A DNA stretch of 64,000 nt, taken from NCBI GenBank assembly GCA_013416405.1, contig JACCET010000005.1, positions 265,365-329,364 of the forward strand, written 5' to 3'. Within the stretch, counting starts at the first letter, position 1. Each line of letters starts with the position of its first letter. Below the pieces are notes generated by a model that saw nothing but the letters and a program-made list of their open reading frames with translations, searched no databases and was not told where the DNA came from. The position numbers and the translations under genes are program-made. Shown here piece by piece: positions 29,791 to 38,078 of the stretch. The DNA is from Alcaligenaceae bacterium. Its GTDB lineage: Bacteria; Pseudomonadota; Gammaproteobacteria; Burkholderiales; Burkholderiaceae_B.

Positions 29791-29825
29791 CCAAGACCCG
29801 CGCCCTGATCGAGCGCGGGTCTTGG
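29791..29825 (+). other. 13-bp perfect intercistronic hairpin after the ABC binding-protein gene
   Basis: The arms CCAAGACCCGCGC (29791-29803) and GCGCGGGTCTTGG (29813-29825) are exact reverse complements with a 9-nt loop, 19 nt after the binding-protein stop and 26 bp before the permease start. Partial termination or 3'-end protection would raise binding protein relative to permease. A short C/T-rich stretch follows but no clean T-run. Confidence 0.7.
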
Positions 29826-29850
29826 CCCGCCCATTTCTTTTAGGACGAGC

Positions 29851-31590
29851 ATGACAGACACTATCTCTGGGGACGCCGCCCCGCGCCGCTTCACACTGTT
29901 TCCGCGCCTGTCGGGCGCTGCGGTTGCCGGCATCCTGATCGCGATCTTTCTGATGGCATTCCTCATTCTGCCAGTGGCGCAGGTGATCTATGTCGCCTTT
30001 CTGGATGCTCGCACCGGCGTCTTCACGCTACAGAACTTCCAGGACTTCTTCAACACGACGCTGTTTCGCGAAAGCTTCGTGAACTCATTCTATGTCTCGG
30101 CAATGTCGGTGGTGGTTGCGACCGCGATAGCATTGCCACTAGCCTATATCACCACACGCTTTAATTTCGCCGGCACCGCCGCAATTCAGGCGCTGGGAAT
30201 CATTCCGCTGATCATGCCCCCCTTCGTTGGCGCGGTGGCCATGTCGCTGCTGTTTGGCCGCAACGGTTCGATCAACCTGCTGCTGAACGAGTATTTCGGC
30301 TTTCGCATTCCGTTCATGGAGGGGCTCTCAGGGGTCATCCTGGTTCAATCCATCCATTACTTCCCCTTCATTCTGATCAACCTGTCAGCAAGCCTGCGCA
30401 ATATCGACCGCTCCATGGAAGAGGCGGCACAAAATCTGGGTTCTTATGGCATGCGGATGTTCCGCCGCATTGTGTTTCCGTTGGCCATGCCAGGCTATCT
30501 GGCCGGCGCCGCGCTGGTCTTTATCAAGGTCTTCGACGATCTGGGCACACCTTTGCTGCTGAATGTGAACAACATGCTGGCGCCACAGGCCTATCTGCGC
30601 ATCACCGGCGTCGGGATCAACGATCCCATGGGCTATGTGATTTCTTTCATTCTGGTGGCGTTCTCGGTATTTTCACTTTGGGCCTCGTTCCTGTTCATGC
30701 GTGGCAAGGACTATGCAACGGTGCAAAAAGGGGGTGGCGGGCTGTCACGCCGCGACTTGAAGCCGCGCGAGAAATGGCTGGCATGGAGTGTGATCGGACT
30801 GATACTTGCCATGGTGCTGTCACCGCATATCGGACTGCTGCTGCTCGCATTCGGCACAATTTGGTCCTTTGCTCCGCTGCCCGACGGCTTTACCATCCAG
30901 CACTTCGGCACCGTCTTCACCCAATCCTCACAATATGTCTGGAACACGCTAATCTATGCCGGTTCGGCCGCCGTGATCGATGTGGTTCTAGGCACGGCCA
31001 TCGCCTATATTGTGATCCGCACCAAGCTGGCAGGACGCAAATGGCTGGACTACATGGCAACTGCCGCGCTGGCGGTGCCAGGGGTGGTATTGGGCATAGG
31101 CTATCTGCGCATGTTCCACAGCATTCAGCTTCCATTCGGCCTGGGCCAGATGTCCAGCTTCTGGGGCATCATCATCGTGGCGCTGGCCGTACGTCGACTG
31201 CCCTATGCGCTGCGCGCATGCATGGCGGCGCTGCAACAGATTTCGCTGTCGCTTGAAGAGGCGGCCGAAAGCCTGGGCGCATCGCGCACCAGCACCATAA
31301 GGCGCATCGTGGTGCCGCTGATGACGGGGGGCATACTTGCCGGCTTCGTGACCAGTTTCGCCACGGCGGCGGTCGAGCTATCAGCAACCATCATGCTGGT
31401 TTCACGCTCATCTGATGCGCCCCTTGCTTACGGCATCTACCTTTATATGCAATCGCCCGCGGGGCGCGGGCCCGGTGCTGCCCTTGGCATCTTGGCCGTT
31501 GTGATTGTGGCAATTGGCACCTATCTTTCACAGCGCATCATCGAGCGCGAACGCACACGTCAAACCATGACCGGCGACGGACAGCACTAA
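29851..31590 (+). CDS. ABC transporter permease, fused double-domain (FbpB/ThiP-like)
   Basis: A 579-residue membrane protein with two copies of the binding-protein-dependent permease domain, each ending in an EAA coupling loop: EEAAQNLGSYGMRMFRRIVF and EEAAESLGASRTSTIRRIVV. The two halves are joined by a short cytoplasmic linker near residue 300. This fused arrangement is typical of the iron/thiamine/phosphonate ABC group. AGGA lies five bases before ATG 29851. The ATPase gene follows after 16 bp. Confidence 0.92.
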   Translation: MTDTISGDAAPRRFTLFPRLSGAAVAGILIAIFLMAFLILPVAQVIYVAFLDARTGVFTLQNFQDFFNTTLFRESFVNSFYVSAMSVVVATAIALPLAYITTRFNFAGTAAIQALGIIPLIMPPFVGAVAMSLLFGRNGSINLLLNEYFGFRIPFMEGLSGVILVQSIHYFPFILINLSASLRNIDRSMEEAAQNLGSYGMRMFRRIVFPLAMPGYLAGAALVFIKVFDDLGTPLLLNVNNMLAPQAYLRITGVGINDPMGYVISFILVAFSVFSLWASFLFMRGKDYATVQKGGGGLSRRDLKPREKWLAWSVIGLILAMVLSPHIGLLLLAFGTIWSFAPLPDGFTIQHFGTVFTQSSQYVWNTLIYAGSAAVIDVVLGTAIAYIVIRTKLAGRKWLDYMATAALAVPGVVLGIGYLRMFHSIQLPFGLGQMSSFWGIIIVALAVRRLPYALRACMAALQQISLSLEEAAESLGASRTSTIRRIVVPLMTGGILAGFVTSFATAAVELSATIMLVSRSSDAPLAYGIYLYMQSPAGRGPGAALGILAVVIVAIGTYLSQRIIERERTRQTMTGDGQH

Positions 31591-31606
31591 GTTTCGGAGA
31601 CCAAAT

Positions 31607-32650
31607 ATGACATCAAGCAAAGCAGGAATCCGTATCGAGGATCTGCACCTGTCCTTCGGTGCCACCAAGGTGCTGGAAGGCATCAACATGGTGATCGAAC
31701 CCGGTGAATTCTTTGCATTCCTGGGACCCTCTGGCTCGGGAAAATCGACGCTGCTGCGCGCCATCGCGGGCTTTGGCCCCACGCCGCGCGGCCGCATCCT
31801 GATCGGGGATCGCGATATTGCCAACCTGCCTCCGTGGAAGCGCAATGTGGGCATGGTGTTCCAGTCGTATGCACTGTGGCCGCACATGTCGGTACGCAAG
31901 AACGTCGCCTTTGGCTTGGAAGAACGCAAGACGCCCGCACGCGAAATTGGCCCCAAGGTCGAGGCTGCGCTGGAAACCGTGAACCTGCTGGATCTGGCCG
32001 ACCGCATGCCCGCGCAACTGTCGGGCGGTCAACAACAGCGCGTGGCGCTGGCGCGCACCATCGCGATCGAACCACAAGTGCTGCTGCTGGACGAACCCCT
32101 GTCCAACCTTGATGCCGCGCTACGCGTCCAGATGCGGCGCGAGCTGTTGGCGCTGCAACGCAAGCTGGGCCTGACCACTATCTTCGTGACCCATGATCAG
32201 GAAGAAGCCAACACCACCTCGGATCGGATGGCAGTGCTGGACAAGGGCGTCATACAACAAATCGGCACACCGCAGGAACTTTATGATCATCCGGCCAATG
32301 CGTTTGTGGCAGGCTTTCTTGGCACAGCCAATATCCTGAACGGCACGATGCAGGACCAAGGATTCATGACTGCGGGTGGGCAGCGGCTGGCGGTGGCCAA
32401 GCCCGTTGAAAATGCCAGCCGCATCGTGTTGCGTCCGCAGAACGTTCGTCTGGCGGCAACGGGCGGCGACATCCCGGGCAAAGTCACCCATCGCGAGTTC
32501 CTGGGCAGCCAGATCCGCTATCTGGTGGAAACCCCGGACGGCCAGATCATCGTTGATACACAGCACTCAGCCGACGTGCCACCTCATGACGAAGGGGCAC
32601 CGGTCTTCCTGACCATAGACAGTCACAGTGCCCCTTTGCTGACGGATTAA
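31607..32650 (+). CDS. ABC transporter ATP-binding protein
   Basis: A 347-residue importer ATPase with Walker A GPSGSGKST, Q-loop MVFQSYALWPHM, signature LSGGQQQR, Walker B VLLLDEPLSNLDA and H-loop THDQ, followed by a C-terminal TOBE domain (about residues 270-345). GGAG precedes ATG 31607. It completes the binding-protein, permease and ATPase set. The phosphatase-like gene starts six bases after its stop. Confidence 0.95.
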   Translation: MTSSKAGIRIEDLHLSFGATKVLEGINMVIEPGEFFAFLGPSGSGKSTLLRAIAGFGPTPRGRILIGDRDIANLPPWKRNVGMVFQSYALWPHMSVRKNVAFGLEERKTPAREIGPKVEAALETVNLLDLADRMPAQLSGGQQQRVALARTIAIEPQVLLLDEPLSNLDAALRVQMRRELLALQRKLGLTTIFVTHDQEEANTTSDRMAVLDKGVIQQIGTPQELYDHPANAFVAGFLGTANILNGTMQDQGFMTAGGQRLAVAKPVENASRIVLRPQNVRLAATGGDIPGKVTHREFLGSQIRYLVETPDGQIIVDTQHSADVPPHDEGAPVFLTIDSHSAPLLTD

Positions 32651-32656
32651 CCGCAT

Positions 32657-33193
32657 ATGGTAGAACTCTGGTTTATTCGCCATTTCCGTACGCCGTGGAA
32701 CAGTCAGGGCCGTTTGCAGGGCCAGCGCGACATCGCACTGGACGATCCCATGGGGGCCCAGGATCTTGCCACGCTGGCCGCCAACCGGCAGGCGCTGGCC
32801 GATCAGAATTTCGCCCTGGTCCTGACTTCGCCTCTGAGCCGGGCACGCCAAACCGCAGAGCTGCACGGGTTTCCCGACGCAGAATCCGATCCCGACCTCG
32901 CTGAGATCGCTTTTGGGACATGGGAGGGACGCACCTGGGACGAACTGGATGCCGCCCACCCCGGCGCGTGGCAAAATGCGCTGCATACCCTTCCTCTGGG
33001 CGAAACCATGGACGATTTCAACGCCCGTATAGCTCGCGTGCGCGATCGTGCAAGGGCAGCCCAGGGGCCGGTTCTGGCCTTTGGCCACGGCGCATGGCTG
33101 GGCGGATTGCAGCTATTGCTGGAGGGACGGCGTGGCGGTATGTCGCGGCAAACACTAGCCAATGGAGCCTTGCATAAGCTGACATTGTTATAA
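32657..33193 (+). CDS. Histidine phosphatase superfamily protein (phosphoglycerate-mutase-like)
   Basis: A 178-residue cytosolic protein with an N-terminal RHFRTPWNSQGRLQGQRD motif (the usual RHG is RHF here), the acidic FGTWEGRTWDEL stretch and a second catalytic His in AFGHGAWLGG. These fit small phosphatases of the cofactor-dependent phosphoglycerate mutase clan. Only six bases separate it from the ABC ATPase, so it is probably the last gene of that operon and may dephosphorylate the imported compound; that is inference from position. Confidence 0.82.
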   Translation: MVELWFIRHFRTPWNSQGRLQGQRDIALDDPMGAQDLATLAANRQALADQNFALVLTSPLSRARQTAELHGFPDAESDPDLAEIAFGTWEGRTWDELDAAHPGAWQNALHTLPLGETMDDFNARIARVRDRARAAQGPVLAFGHGAWLGGLQLLLEGRRGGMSRQTLANGALHKLTLL

Positions 33194-33218
33194 GATTGAT
33201 CATGTTTGCGAGGACACA

Positions 33219-33692
33219 ATGGAAATTCGACGATTCAAATCTGGCGATGAGGGTGCGTTATTTCAGGTCTTTCTGTCGGCTGTACATGACATCGCATCAC
33301 GCGACTACACCGTTGAACAAATCAAGGCTTGGGCGCCGGCAGATTTCCCCCCCGAACTGTGGGCTAGCCGCATGAGGGAATTACAACCGTTTGTCGTTGA
33401 GGTCGACGGTGACATTGCAGGCTACGCCGACATTCAGACTAACGGGTACATCGATCATTTCTTTGTGTCGGGGGCCTATCCGCGACAAGGCGTCGGCACG
33501 CAGCTAATGAATCGTATCCATGAACAAGCTCAGCTGATTGGCCTTAACGAGCTCACGTCCGATGTAAGCCAAACCGCCCAGCCATTCTTTTCACACCATG
33601 GTTTTCATGTGGTGGAGCAAAGGTTACTGACTAAGCGGGGCGTGACACTGCAAAGTGGGTTAATGCGAAAAGACTTGCATCACGGAACATGA
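33219..33692 (+). CDS. GNAT-family N-acetyltransferase
   Basis: A 157-residue protein with the GNAT fold: N-terminal MEIRRFKSGDEGALF, and the acetyl-CoA motif A in YPRQGVGTQLMNRIHEQA. The acceptor is unknown. GAGG precedes ATG 33219. It ends 13 bp before the sigma-factor gene and may be read with it. Confidence 0.85.
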   Translation: MEIRRFKSGDEGALFQVFLSAVHDIASRDYTVEQIKAWAPADFPPELWASRMRELQPFVVEVDGDIAGYADIQTNGYIDHFFVSGAYPRQGVGTQLMNRIHEQAQLIGLNELTSDVSQTAQPFFSHHGFHVVEQRLLTKRGVTLQSGLMRKDLHHGT

Positions 33693-33705
33693 TTGCTTGA
33701 AAAAC

Positions 33706-34587
33706 ATGGACGACAATACGCACACCTTTAACCGCCTTCGTCCGCGGCTGCAGAAAATTGCCTATCGTATGCTCGGCACCACTGCGGACGCCGAAGACAT
33801 CGTGCAAGACGCATGGTTGCGCTGGCATACCACAGCACAACACGGTATAGAGAATCCGCAGGCCTGGCTGGTGTCCGTCACAACACGGCTGTCCATAGAC
33901 AAATTACGCGCTGCCAAGACACAACGGGAATACTATGCAGGCATATGGTTGCCCGAACCGCAGCTGACGGAACTGCCGGTCACCCCGGAAGAAATCAAAG
34001 AGCGCGCCGATGATGTATCAATGGCTTTTCTGCTGCTGCTTGAGCGGCTGACACCCGAAGCGCGTGCCGCTTTCCTGCTGCATGAAATTTTTGACATAGA
34101 CTACGACCAGGTTGCAGAGATCCTGGCCAAGACGCAAGCGGCGTGCCGGCAATTAGTCAGCCGTGCGAAAACCCAGTTGCGCAACGACAAGCCGCGCCAT
34201 GTCGTGCAGCAGGCCACGCATCACCGCTTGCTACAGGCTTTTGCACAGGTTCTCGATCGTGGCGACCTTGCCGACATCAATGCCTTGCTGGCTGAAGATG
34301 CCCTGCTGATGGGCGATGGCGGCGGTCAGGTACCCAGCTTCCCGCAACCACTGGCCGGGGGCCGACGTATTGCACAGCTCTTTTTTGCAGCGACGCGGCG
34401 CTACCAAGGCAAACTTACCCACCGATTGGTCGTTCTCAATGGGCAATGGTCGCTCTTGCGCTTTATTGATGGGCAGCTTGAGTCGGCCTTGATGTTCGAA
34501 CTGGACGGCGGTCGCATAAGCCGTATCTATGCCCAGCGCAATCCGGCCAAGCTTACTCGGCTCGCCATCGAGCTCAATGGTACTTAA
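33706..34587 (+). CDS. ECF41-type (SigJ-like) RNA polymerase sigma factor with SnoaL-like domain
   Basis: A 293-residue ECF sigma factor with region 2 (RLRPRLQKIAYRMLG, EDIVQDAWLRWH), region 4 (LTPEARAAFLLHEIFDIDYDQVAEIL) and a C-terminal SnoaL-like extension from about residue 185. The hallmarks of the ECF41 group are all present: WLPEP between regions 2 and 4, DGGGQ in the SnoaL domain and NPAKL at the end. In this group the extension, not an anti-sigma factor, controls activity. ATG 33706 is preferred to TTG 33697. Next to it is an AhpD-like gene, the classic ECF41 partner. Confidence 0.92.
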   Translation: MDDNTHTFNRLRPRLQKIAYRMLGTTADAEDIVQDAWLRWHTTAQHGIENPQAWLVSVTTRLSIDKLRAAKTQREYYAGIWLPEPQLTELPVTPEEIKERADDVSMAFLLLLERLTPEARAAFLLHEIFDIDYDQVAEILAKTQAACRQLVSRAKTQLRNDKPRHVVQQATHHRLLQAFAQVLDRGDLADINALLAEDALLMGDGGGQVPSFPQPLAGGRRIAQLFFAATRRYQGKLTHRLVVLNGQWSLLRFIDGQLESALMFELDGGRISRIYAQRNPAKLTRLAIELNGT

Positions 34588-34688
34588 GCATGTTTGATGC
34601 CTGTCGGGCAACACGGTGTATCCCCTGTCATGGCTACCGCCATACCTTGATTGAACCTACCATAGAAACATACTTTTTTGGAGAAATC

Positions 34689-35168
34689 ATGGCACAGCGT
34701 CTCAATCATATTCAGCAATCCCCAGAGCTATTCAAGAAGTACCAGGAATTCAGTAATCTTCTGAATAACAGCGCCGTAGAAATTTCCACCCGGCATCTTG
34801 TGTCCATCCGCGCATCACAGATCAACGGCTGCGGCTTTTGTCTGGACATGCACGTAAAGGAAGCCAAGATTCAAGGTGAGCGCGAGCTACGCCTGCATCA
34901 CGTGGCTATATGGCGTGAATCCTCGCTGTTTTCGCCTCGCGAACGCGCCGCGCTGACCTGGACCGAGATACTGACCAAGCTGCCAGAACACGGCGTATCT
35001 GATGAGGTGTACGAGCAAGTGCTTACTCAGTTCAGTAAGCAAGAGCTATCCGATCTGACCTATGCTGTCATGGCCATCAATGGCTGGAATCGACTGAATA
35101 TAGCCTTCCAGACAACACCGGGCTCGGCCGACAAAGCCTATGGCCTGGACAAAGCCAATCTGTCATAA
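34689..35168 (+). CDS. AhpD/carboxymuconolactone-decarboxylase-family protein (ECF41 partner)
   Basis: A 159-residue alkylhydroperoxidase D-like protein with the redox motif CGFC followed by LDMHVKEA (about residues 46-58). Such proteins reduce peroxides or act on oxidised compounds; they are the most frequent neighbours of ECF41 sigma genes. TGGAGA lies six bases before ATG 34689; the longer frame from 34590 overlaps only leader sequence. The gene starts 101 bp after the sigma factor stop. Confidence 0.9.
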   Translation: MAQRLNHIQQSPELFKKYQEFSNLLNNSAVEISTRHLVSIRASQINGCGFCLDMHVKEAKIQGERELRLHHVAIWRESSLFSPRERAALTWTEILTKLPEHGVSDEVYEQVLTQFSKQELSDLTYAVMAINGWNRLNIAFQTTPGSADKAYGLDKANLS

Positions 35169-35177
35169 GAGCCATCA

Positions 35178-35204
35178 TGTCACAAAACCGGGTATCCATA
35201 CGTC
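35178..35204 (+). promoter_or_regulatory. Exact ECF41 promoter pattern TGTCACA-N16-CGTC
   Basis: TGTCACA at 35178-35184 and CGTC at 35201-35204 are separated by exactly 16 bases. This is the -35/-10 pattern reported for ECF41 sigma factors, recalled from the literature on Bacillus and Rhodobacter members. It lies ten bases after the AhpD-like gene and ends ten bases before the ATG of the LysR gene, which would make that transcript nearly leaderless. Confidence 0.7.
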
Positions 35205-35224
35205 TAGTTCAGTATGGATACCCG
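35189..35224. promoter_or_regulatory. 13-bp perfect inverted repeat spanning the LysR start codon
   Basis: CGGGTATCCATAC (35189-35201) and GTATGGATACCCG (35212-35224) are exact reverse complements with a 10-nt spacer. The right arm contains the LysR ATG (35214) and the left arm lies inside the spacer of the ECF41 promoter match. It could be a protein operator, a terminator stem for ahpD without a T-run, or an mRNA hairpin hiding the start codon. Confidence 0.65.
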
Positions 35225-36236
35225 AACTTGCTCTCTTGTCCCCCACACGCAACTGCGCCACCCCTTAACTGGCGCAGTTGATGCGCTAGCCAGCAGCTTT
35301 GTCACCAGCTACGCAGGCGTAGTTGCCTTTCTTGCTGTTGCTGACGAAGGCAGCTTTTCGCGTGCAGGTGTTCGCCTGGGCATAGGCCGCTCTGCCGTCA
35401 GCCGCAGCGTGCAGAAACTCGAAACCCAGCTCAATGCCCGTCTGCTCCAGCGCACAACGCGCAGCACATCGTTAACCCGGGAAGGCGAACTCTTCTACGC
35501 AAATTGCCAGCCGGGGGTGGAGCGCATCATGCATGCCCTGGAAGCTATGCGCGAACTACGCGGCGGCCCTCCCAGAGGCCACCTGCGCATACAGTCAGCA
35601 GTAAGCTTCGGACGCACGGTCATTACGCCACTACTGCATGGCTTTCGTCAGCGCTATCCCGACATCACGCTGGAGCTTGTGCTGAACGATCTTCCTGCCG
35701 ACTACGCTACTGACCGCATAGACGTTTCCTTTCGGGACGGGAGCATGGAAGACAGCGATATTGTGGCACGTAAGCTGATTCCCATGCAGATGGTCGTGTG
35801 CGCATCGCCAGCCTATGTAAAGGCTCACGGAATGCCGCAGAATTTTGATGATCTTGACCAGCACCTGTGCATCAACTTTCGCTCTGCATCGGGTCGCGTC
35901 AAAGAATGGCATTTTAGGGCCGGCGGCACGTTGCACAAGCATCTGCCACAAGCTCAGTACACCTTCAACGATATGGATTTGATCGTAGAGTCAGTGCTAC
36001 AAGACCAGGGTATTGCTCAACTGCCGTCCTACTTGGTGCACGACCTGCTTCAAAGCCGCAAGCTGCTTGCCTGCCTGGCTGGGTATGCCCCCGATAAGGA
36101 CGGCCACTACCTTTGCTACCCAAGCCGAAAACAGCTTCCCGATAGAACGCGAGCGTTCATAGATTACATCTTTGAGCACACCCACTTGATGGGTCAAGCT
36201 AGCCCGCCCGTCTTGGCCAGTATCACCGCAGCCTAA
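35214..36236 (+). CDS. LysR-family transcriptional regulator
   Basis: A 340-residue LysR protein. The winged helix begins unusually late, near residue 36 (VAFLAVADEGSFSRAGVRLG), after a roughly 30-residue extension not seen in most family members. The effector domain follows (GHLRIQSAVSFGRTVITPLL onward). No other ATG or GTG occurs in frame before the helix-turn-helix, so the start at 35214 is forced, despite the absence of a Shine-Dalgarno sequence. This matches the very short leader implied by the overlapping promoter. Target genes unknown. Confidence 0.85.
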   Translation: MDTRTCSLVPHTQLRHPLTGAVDALASSFVTSYAGVVAFLAVADEGSFSRAGVRLGIGRSAVSRSVQKLETQLNARLLQRTTRSTSLTREGELFYANCQPGVERIMHALEAMRELRGGPPRGHLRIQSAVSFGRTVITPLLHGFRQRYPDITLELVLNDLPADYATDRIDVSFRDGSMEDSDIVARKLIPMQMVVCASPAYVKAHGMPQNFDDLDQHLCINFRSASGRVKEWHFRAGGTLHKHLPQAQYTFNDMDLIVESVLQDQGIAQLPSYLVHDLLQSRKLLACLAGYAPDKDGHYLCYPSRKQLPDRTRAFIDYIFEHTHLMGQASPPVLASITAA

Positions 36237-36432
36237 GTCAGCAAGCAGCTCGGCCAAACCGATTGTTTCACTTATATGAATAGTATATTTCATATTAATA
36301 CCTTTATTCAATAGCAAAGGACTATTAAAGTTACTACATCGACGAGGGCAACAGATAAGCCACTCGCTGAAAGCCACCGGAAATAGTTTCTGCTCTGGCT
36401 TAACCAACATTTTGAATGAAAGGATAAACATC

Positions 36433-36858
36433 ATGACACGCACTCAATTTTCCGCTATTGCCTTTGCCTTCTCGACTTTGGTTGCCGGTCAGGCCATGGC
36501 CGCCAGCACCGACGCACCTGTTACCCGCGATCAAGTCCGTGCCGAACTGGCCGAAGCCGTGCGCACTGGCAATATTGTTACCGGTGAAAGCAGCGCCAAG
36601 TTGAACGAGCAGTATCCCCAGCTGTACCCGAATCAGCAAGTCACCTCCAGCGTAACCCGTGCTCAGGTTCAAGCTGAGCTGGCCGAAGCAGTCCGCACCG
36701 GCAACATTATCACGGGTGAAAGCAGCGCCAAGCTGAACGAAAAATTCCCCCAGCTGTACGCGCACCAAGAGGCAGACAGCAAGAGCCGCGCACAAGTTCG
36801 CGCAGAACTGGCTGAAGCAGCTGCCAACGGCTGGTTTGACCGCAACATCGAAGCTTAA
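36433..36858 (+). CDS. DUF4148 secreted protein with tandem repeats
   Basis: A 141-residue protein with a signal peptide (cleavage near AMAAS, residue 24). It consists of two near-identical 44-residue repeats (residues about 30-73 and 74-117) and a third, shortened copy. Each repeat opens with TRxQVxAELAEAVRTGN and continues with GESSAKLNE. DUF4148 proteins are common small periplasmic proteins of Burkholderiales with no known function; one repeat is usual. AAGGA precedes ATG 36433; the longer frame from TTG 36412 is not used. Confidence 0.88.
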   Translation: MTRTQFSAIAFAFSTLVAGQAMAASTDAPVTRDQVRAELAEAVRTGNIVTGESSAKLNEQYPQLYPNQQVTSSVTRAQVQAELAEAVRTGNIITGESSAKLNEKFPQLYAHQEADSKSRAQVRAELAEAAANGWFDRNIEA

Positions 36859-36936
36859 GTTGTACTCGGTACTGCAGCCCTTCTTAGGAAGGTGCTGCCC
36901 TGCACCGGCAGTCACTGTATGCGATATAGTGAACCT

Positions 36937-36973
36937 TGCTGATCGGCACAAGCTCCTTGTGCTCCGATCAGCA
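36937..36973 (+). other. Leader hairpin upstream of the metallo-hydrolase gene
   Basis: TGCTGATCGG (36937-36946) pairs with CCGATCAGCA (36964-36973), and inside it CACAAG pairs with CTTGTG, giving a nearly continuous long stem with a small bulge. It lies 79 bp after the DUF4148 stop and 28 bp before the next start. No T-run follows, so a leader structure is as likely as a terminator. Confidence 0.45.
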
Positions 36974-37001
36974 GTTCCTAATCATATTCAGGACAGCTGC
37001 C

Positions 37002-38018
37002 ATGCAAACTTCCAACATTTCAGGGGCATCGCCATTGGCACGCCGCCTGCTTGCCATTAGTCTCTTCACACTATCCATCGTCGGCGCGGCTTTATTGCCC
37101 AAGGCAAGTTTCGCGCAAACCCCCACCCCTTCCACTCAGCAAGTTCCCGGCTACTACCACATGCAACTGGGCGACTTTCAGGTGACGGCACTGTATGACG
37201 GAACGGCATCGCTACCCGTCAATCTGCTGCACGGCATCAGTGCAAACGATATCCAGACCCTGCTCGAAGACATGTTTGTACCCGTCAACAAAGATGGCGT
37301 ACAAACGGCCGTCAATGGTTACCTGGTCAATACCGGCAAGGAATTGATTCTCATCGATGCAGGCGCAGCGGCATGTTTCGGCCCCGCAATGGGCGGAATA
37401 AGCAAAAGCCTGCAGGCCGCGGGATATGAGCCGGCACAAGTCAGCAAGGTTCTCCTTACTCATTTGCACGCCGATCATGCTTGCGGCATCACGGCCAACG
37501 GCAAAATGGCTTTTCCCAATGCAACGGTCTATGTGTCCAAGGACGAAGCCGCTCATTGGCTGAATAAAGAAACTTCGGCACAGGCACCAAAAGAGGCCCA
37601 GGCCTTTTTCCAGTTTGCCCAAGACTCCGTGGCTCCCTATGAAGCCGCCGGAAAGCTCAAGCAATTTGCTGCTGGGGCATCCCTGGCCGACGGAGTGGCT
37701 TCGGTGGCACTGCCTGGCCATACGCCCGGTCACGGTGGCTATATGATTACGTCCGCAGACCAGCACCTGCTGGTATGGGGAGACGTCGTTCATAGCCATG
37801 CCGTGCAGTTCCCGAATCCTCAGGTTTCCATCGATTTCGATAGCGATCCAGAACAGGCTGTTGCCACACGTGAAAAGATACTTGCACGCGCAGCTCAGGA
37901 AAAGCTCTGGATCGCGGGCGCACACCTGCCCTTTCCGGGTATCGGCCATGTAGGCAAGCAAGATACGGGCTATCGCTGGATAGCCGCTGAATATGCGCCG
38001 CTGCCTGCAGGCAATTAG
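37002..38018 (+). CDS. Exported metallo-beta-lactamase-fold hydrolase
   Basis: A 338-residue protein with a signal peptide (hydrophobic LLAISLFTLSIVGAALL, cleavage near SFAQ) and the MBL zinc motif THLHADHACG (HxHxDH, around residues 148-157), followed by GHTPGHGGY and a later metal-binding Asp (LLVWGDVVHSH). Family members include lactonases, esterases and sulfatases, so the substrate cannot be named. ATG 37002 is chosen because it starts the signal peptide; the 36936 frame begins in leader sequence. Confidence 0.87.
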   Translation: MQTSNISGASPLARRLLAISLFTLSIVGAALLPKASFAQTPTPSTQQVPGYYHMQLGDFQVTALYDGTASLPVNLLHGISANDIQTLLEDMFVPVNKDGVQTAVNGYLVNTGKELILIDAGAAACFGPAMGGISKSLQAAGYEPAQVSKVLLTHLHADHACGITANGKMAFPNATVYVSKDEAAHWLNKETSAQAPKEAQAFFQFAQDSVAPYEAAGKLKQFAAGASLADGVASVALPGHTPGHGGYMITSADQHLLVWGDVVHSHAVQFPNPQVSIDFDSDPEQAVATREKILARAAQEKLWIAGAHLPFPGIGHVGKQDTGYRWIAAEYAPLPAGN

Positions 38019-38078
38019 CACAATGGGCACCAGCAGCATGCTGGTGCCCTTACTGGCTATAGACCTGAACTACAAACC

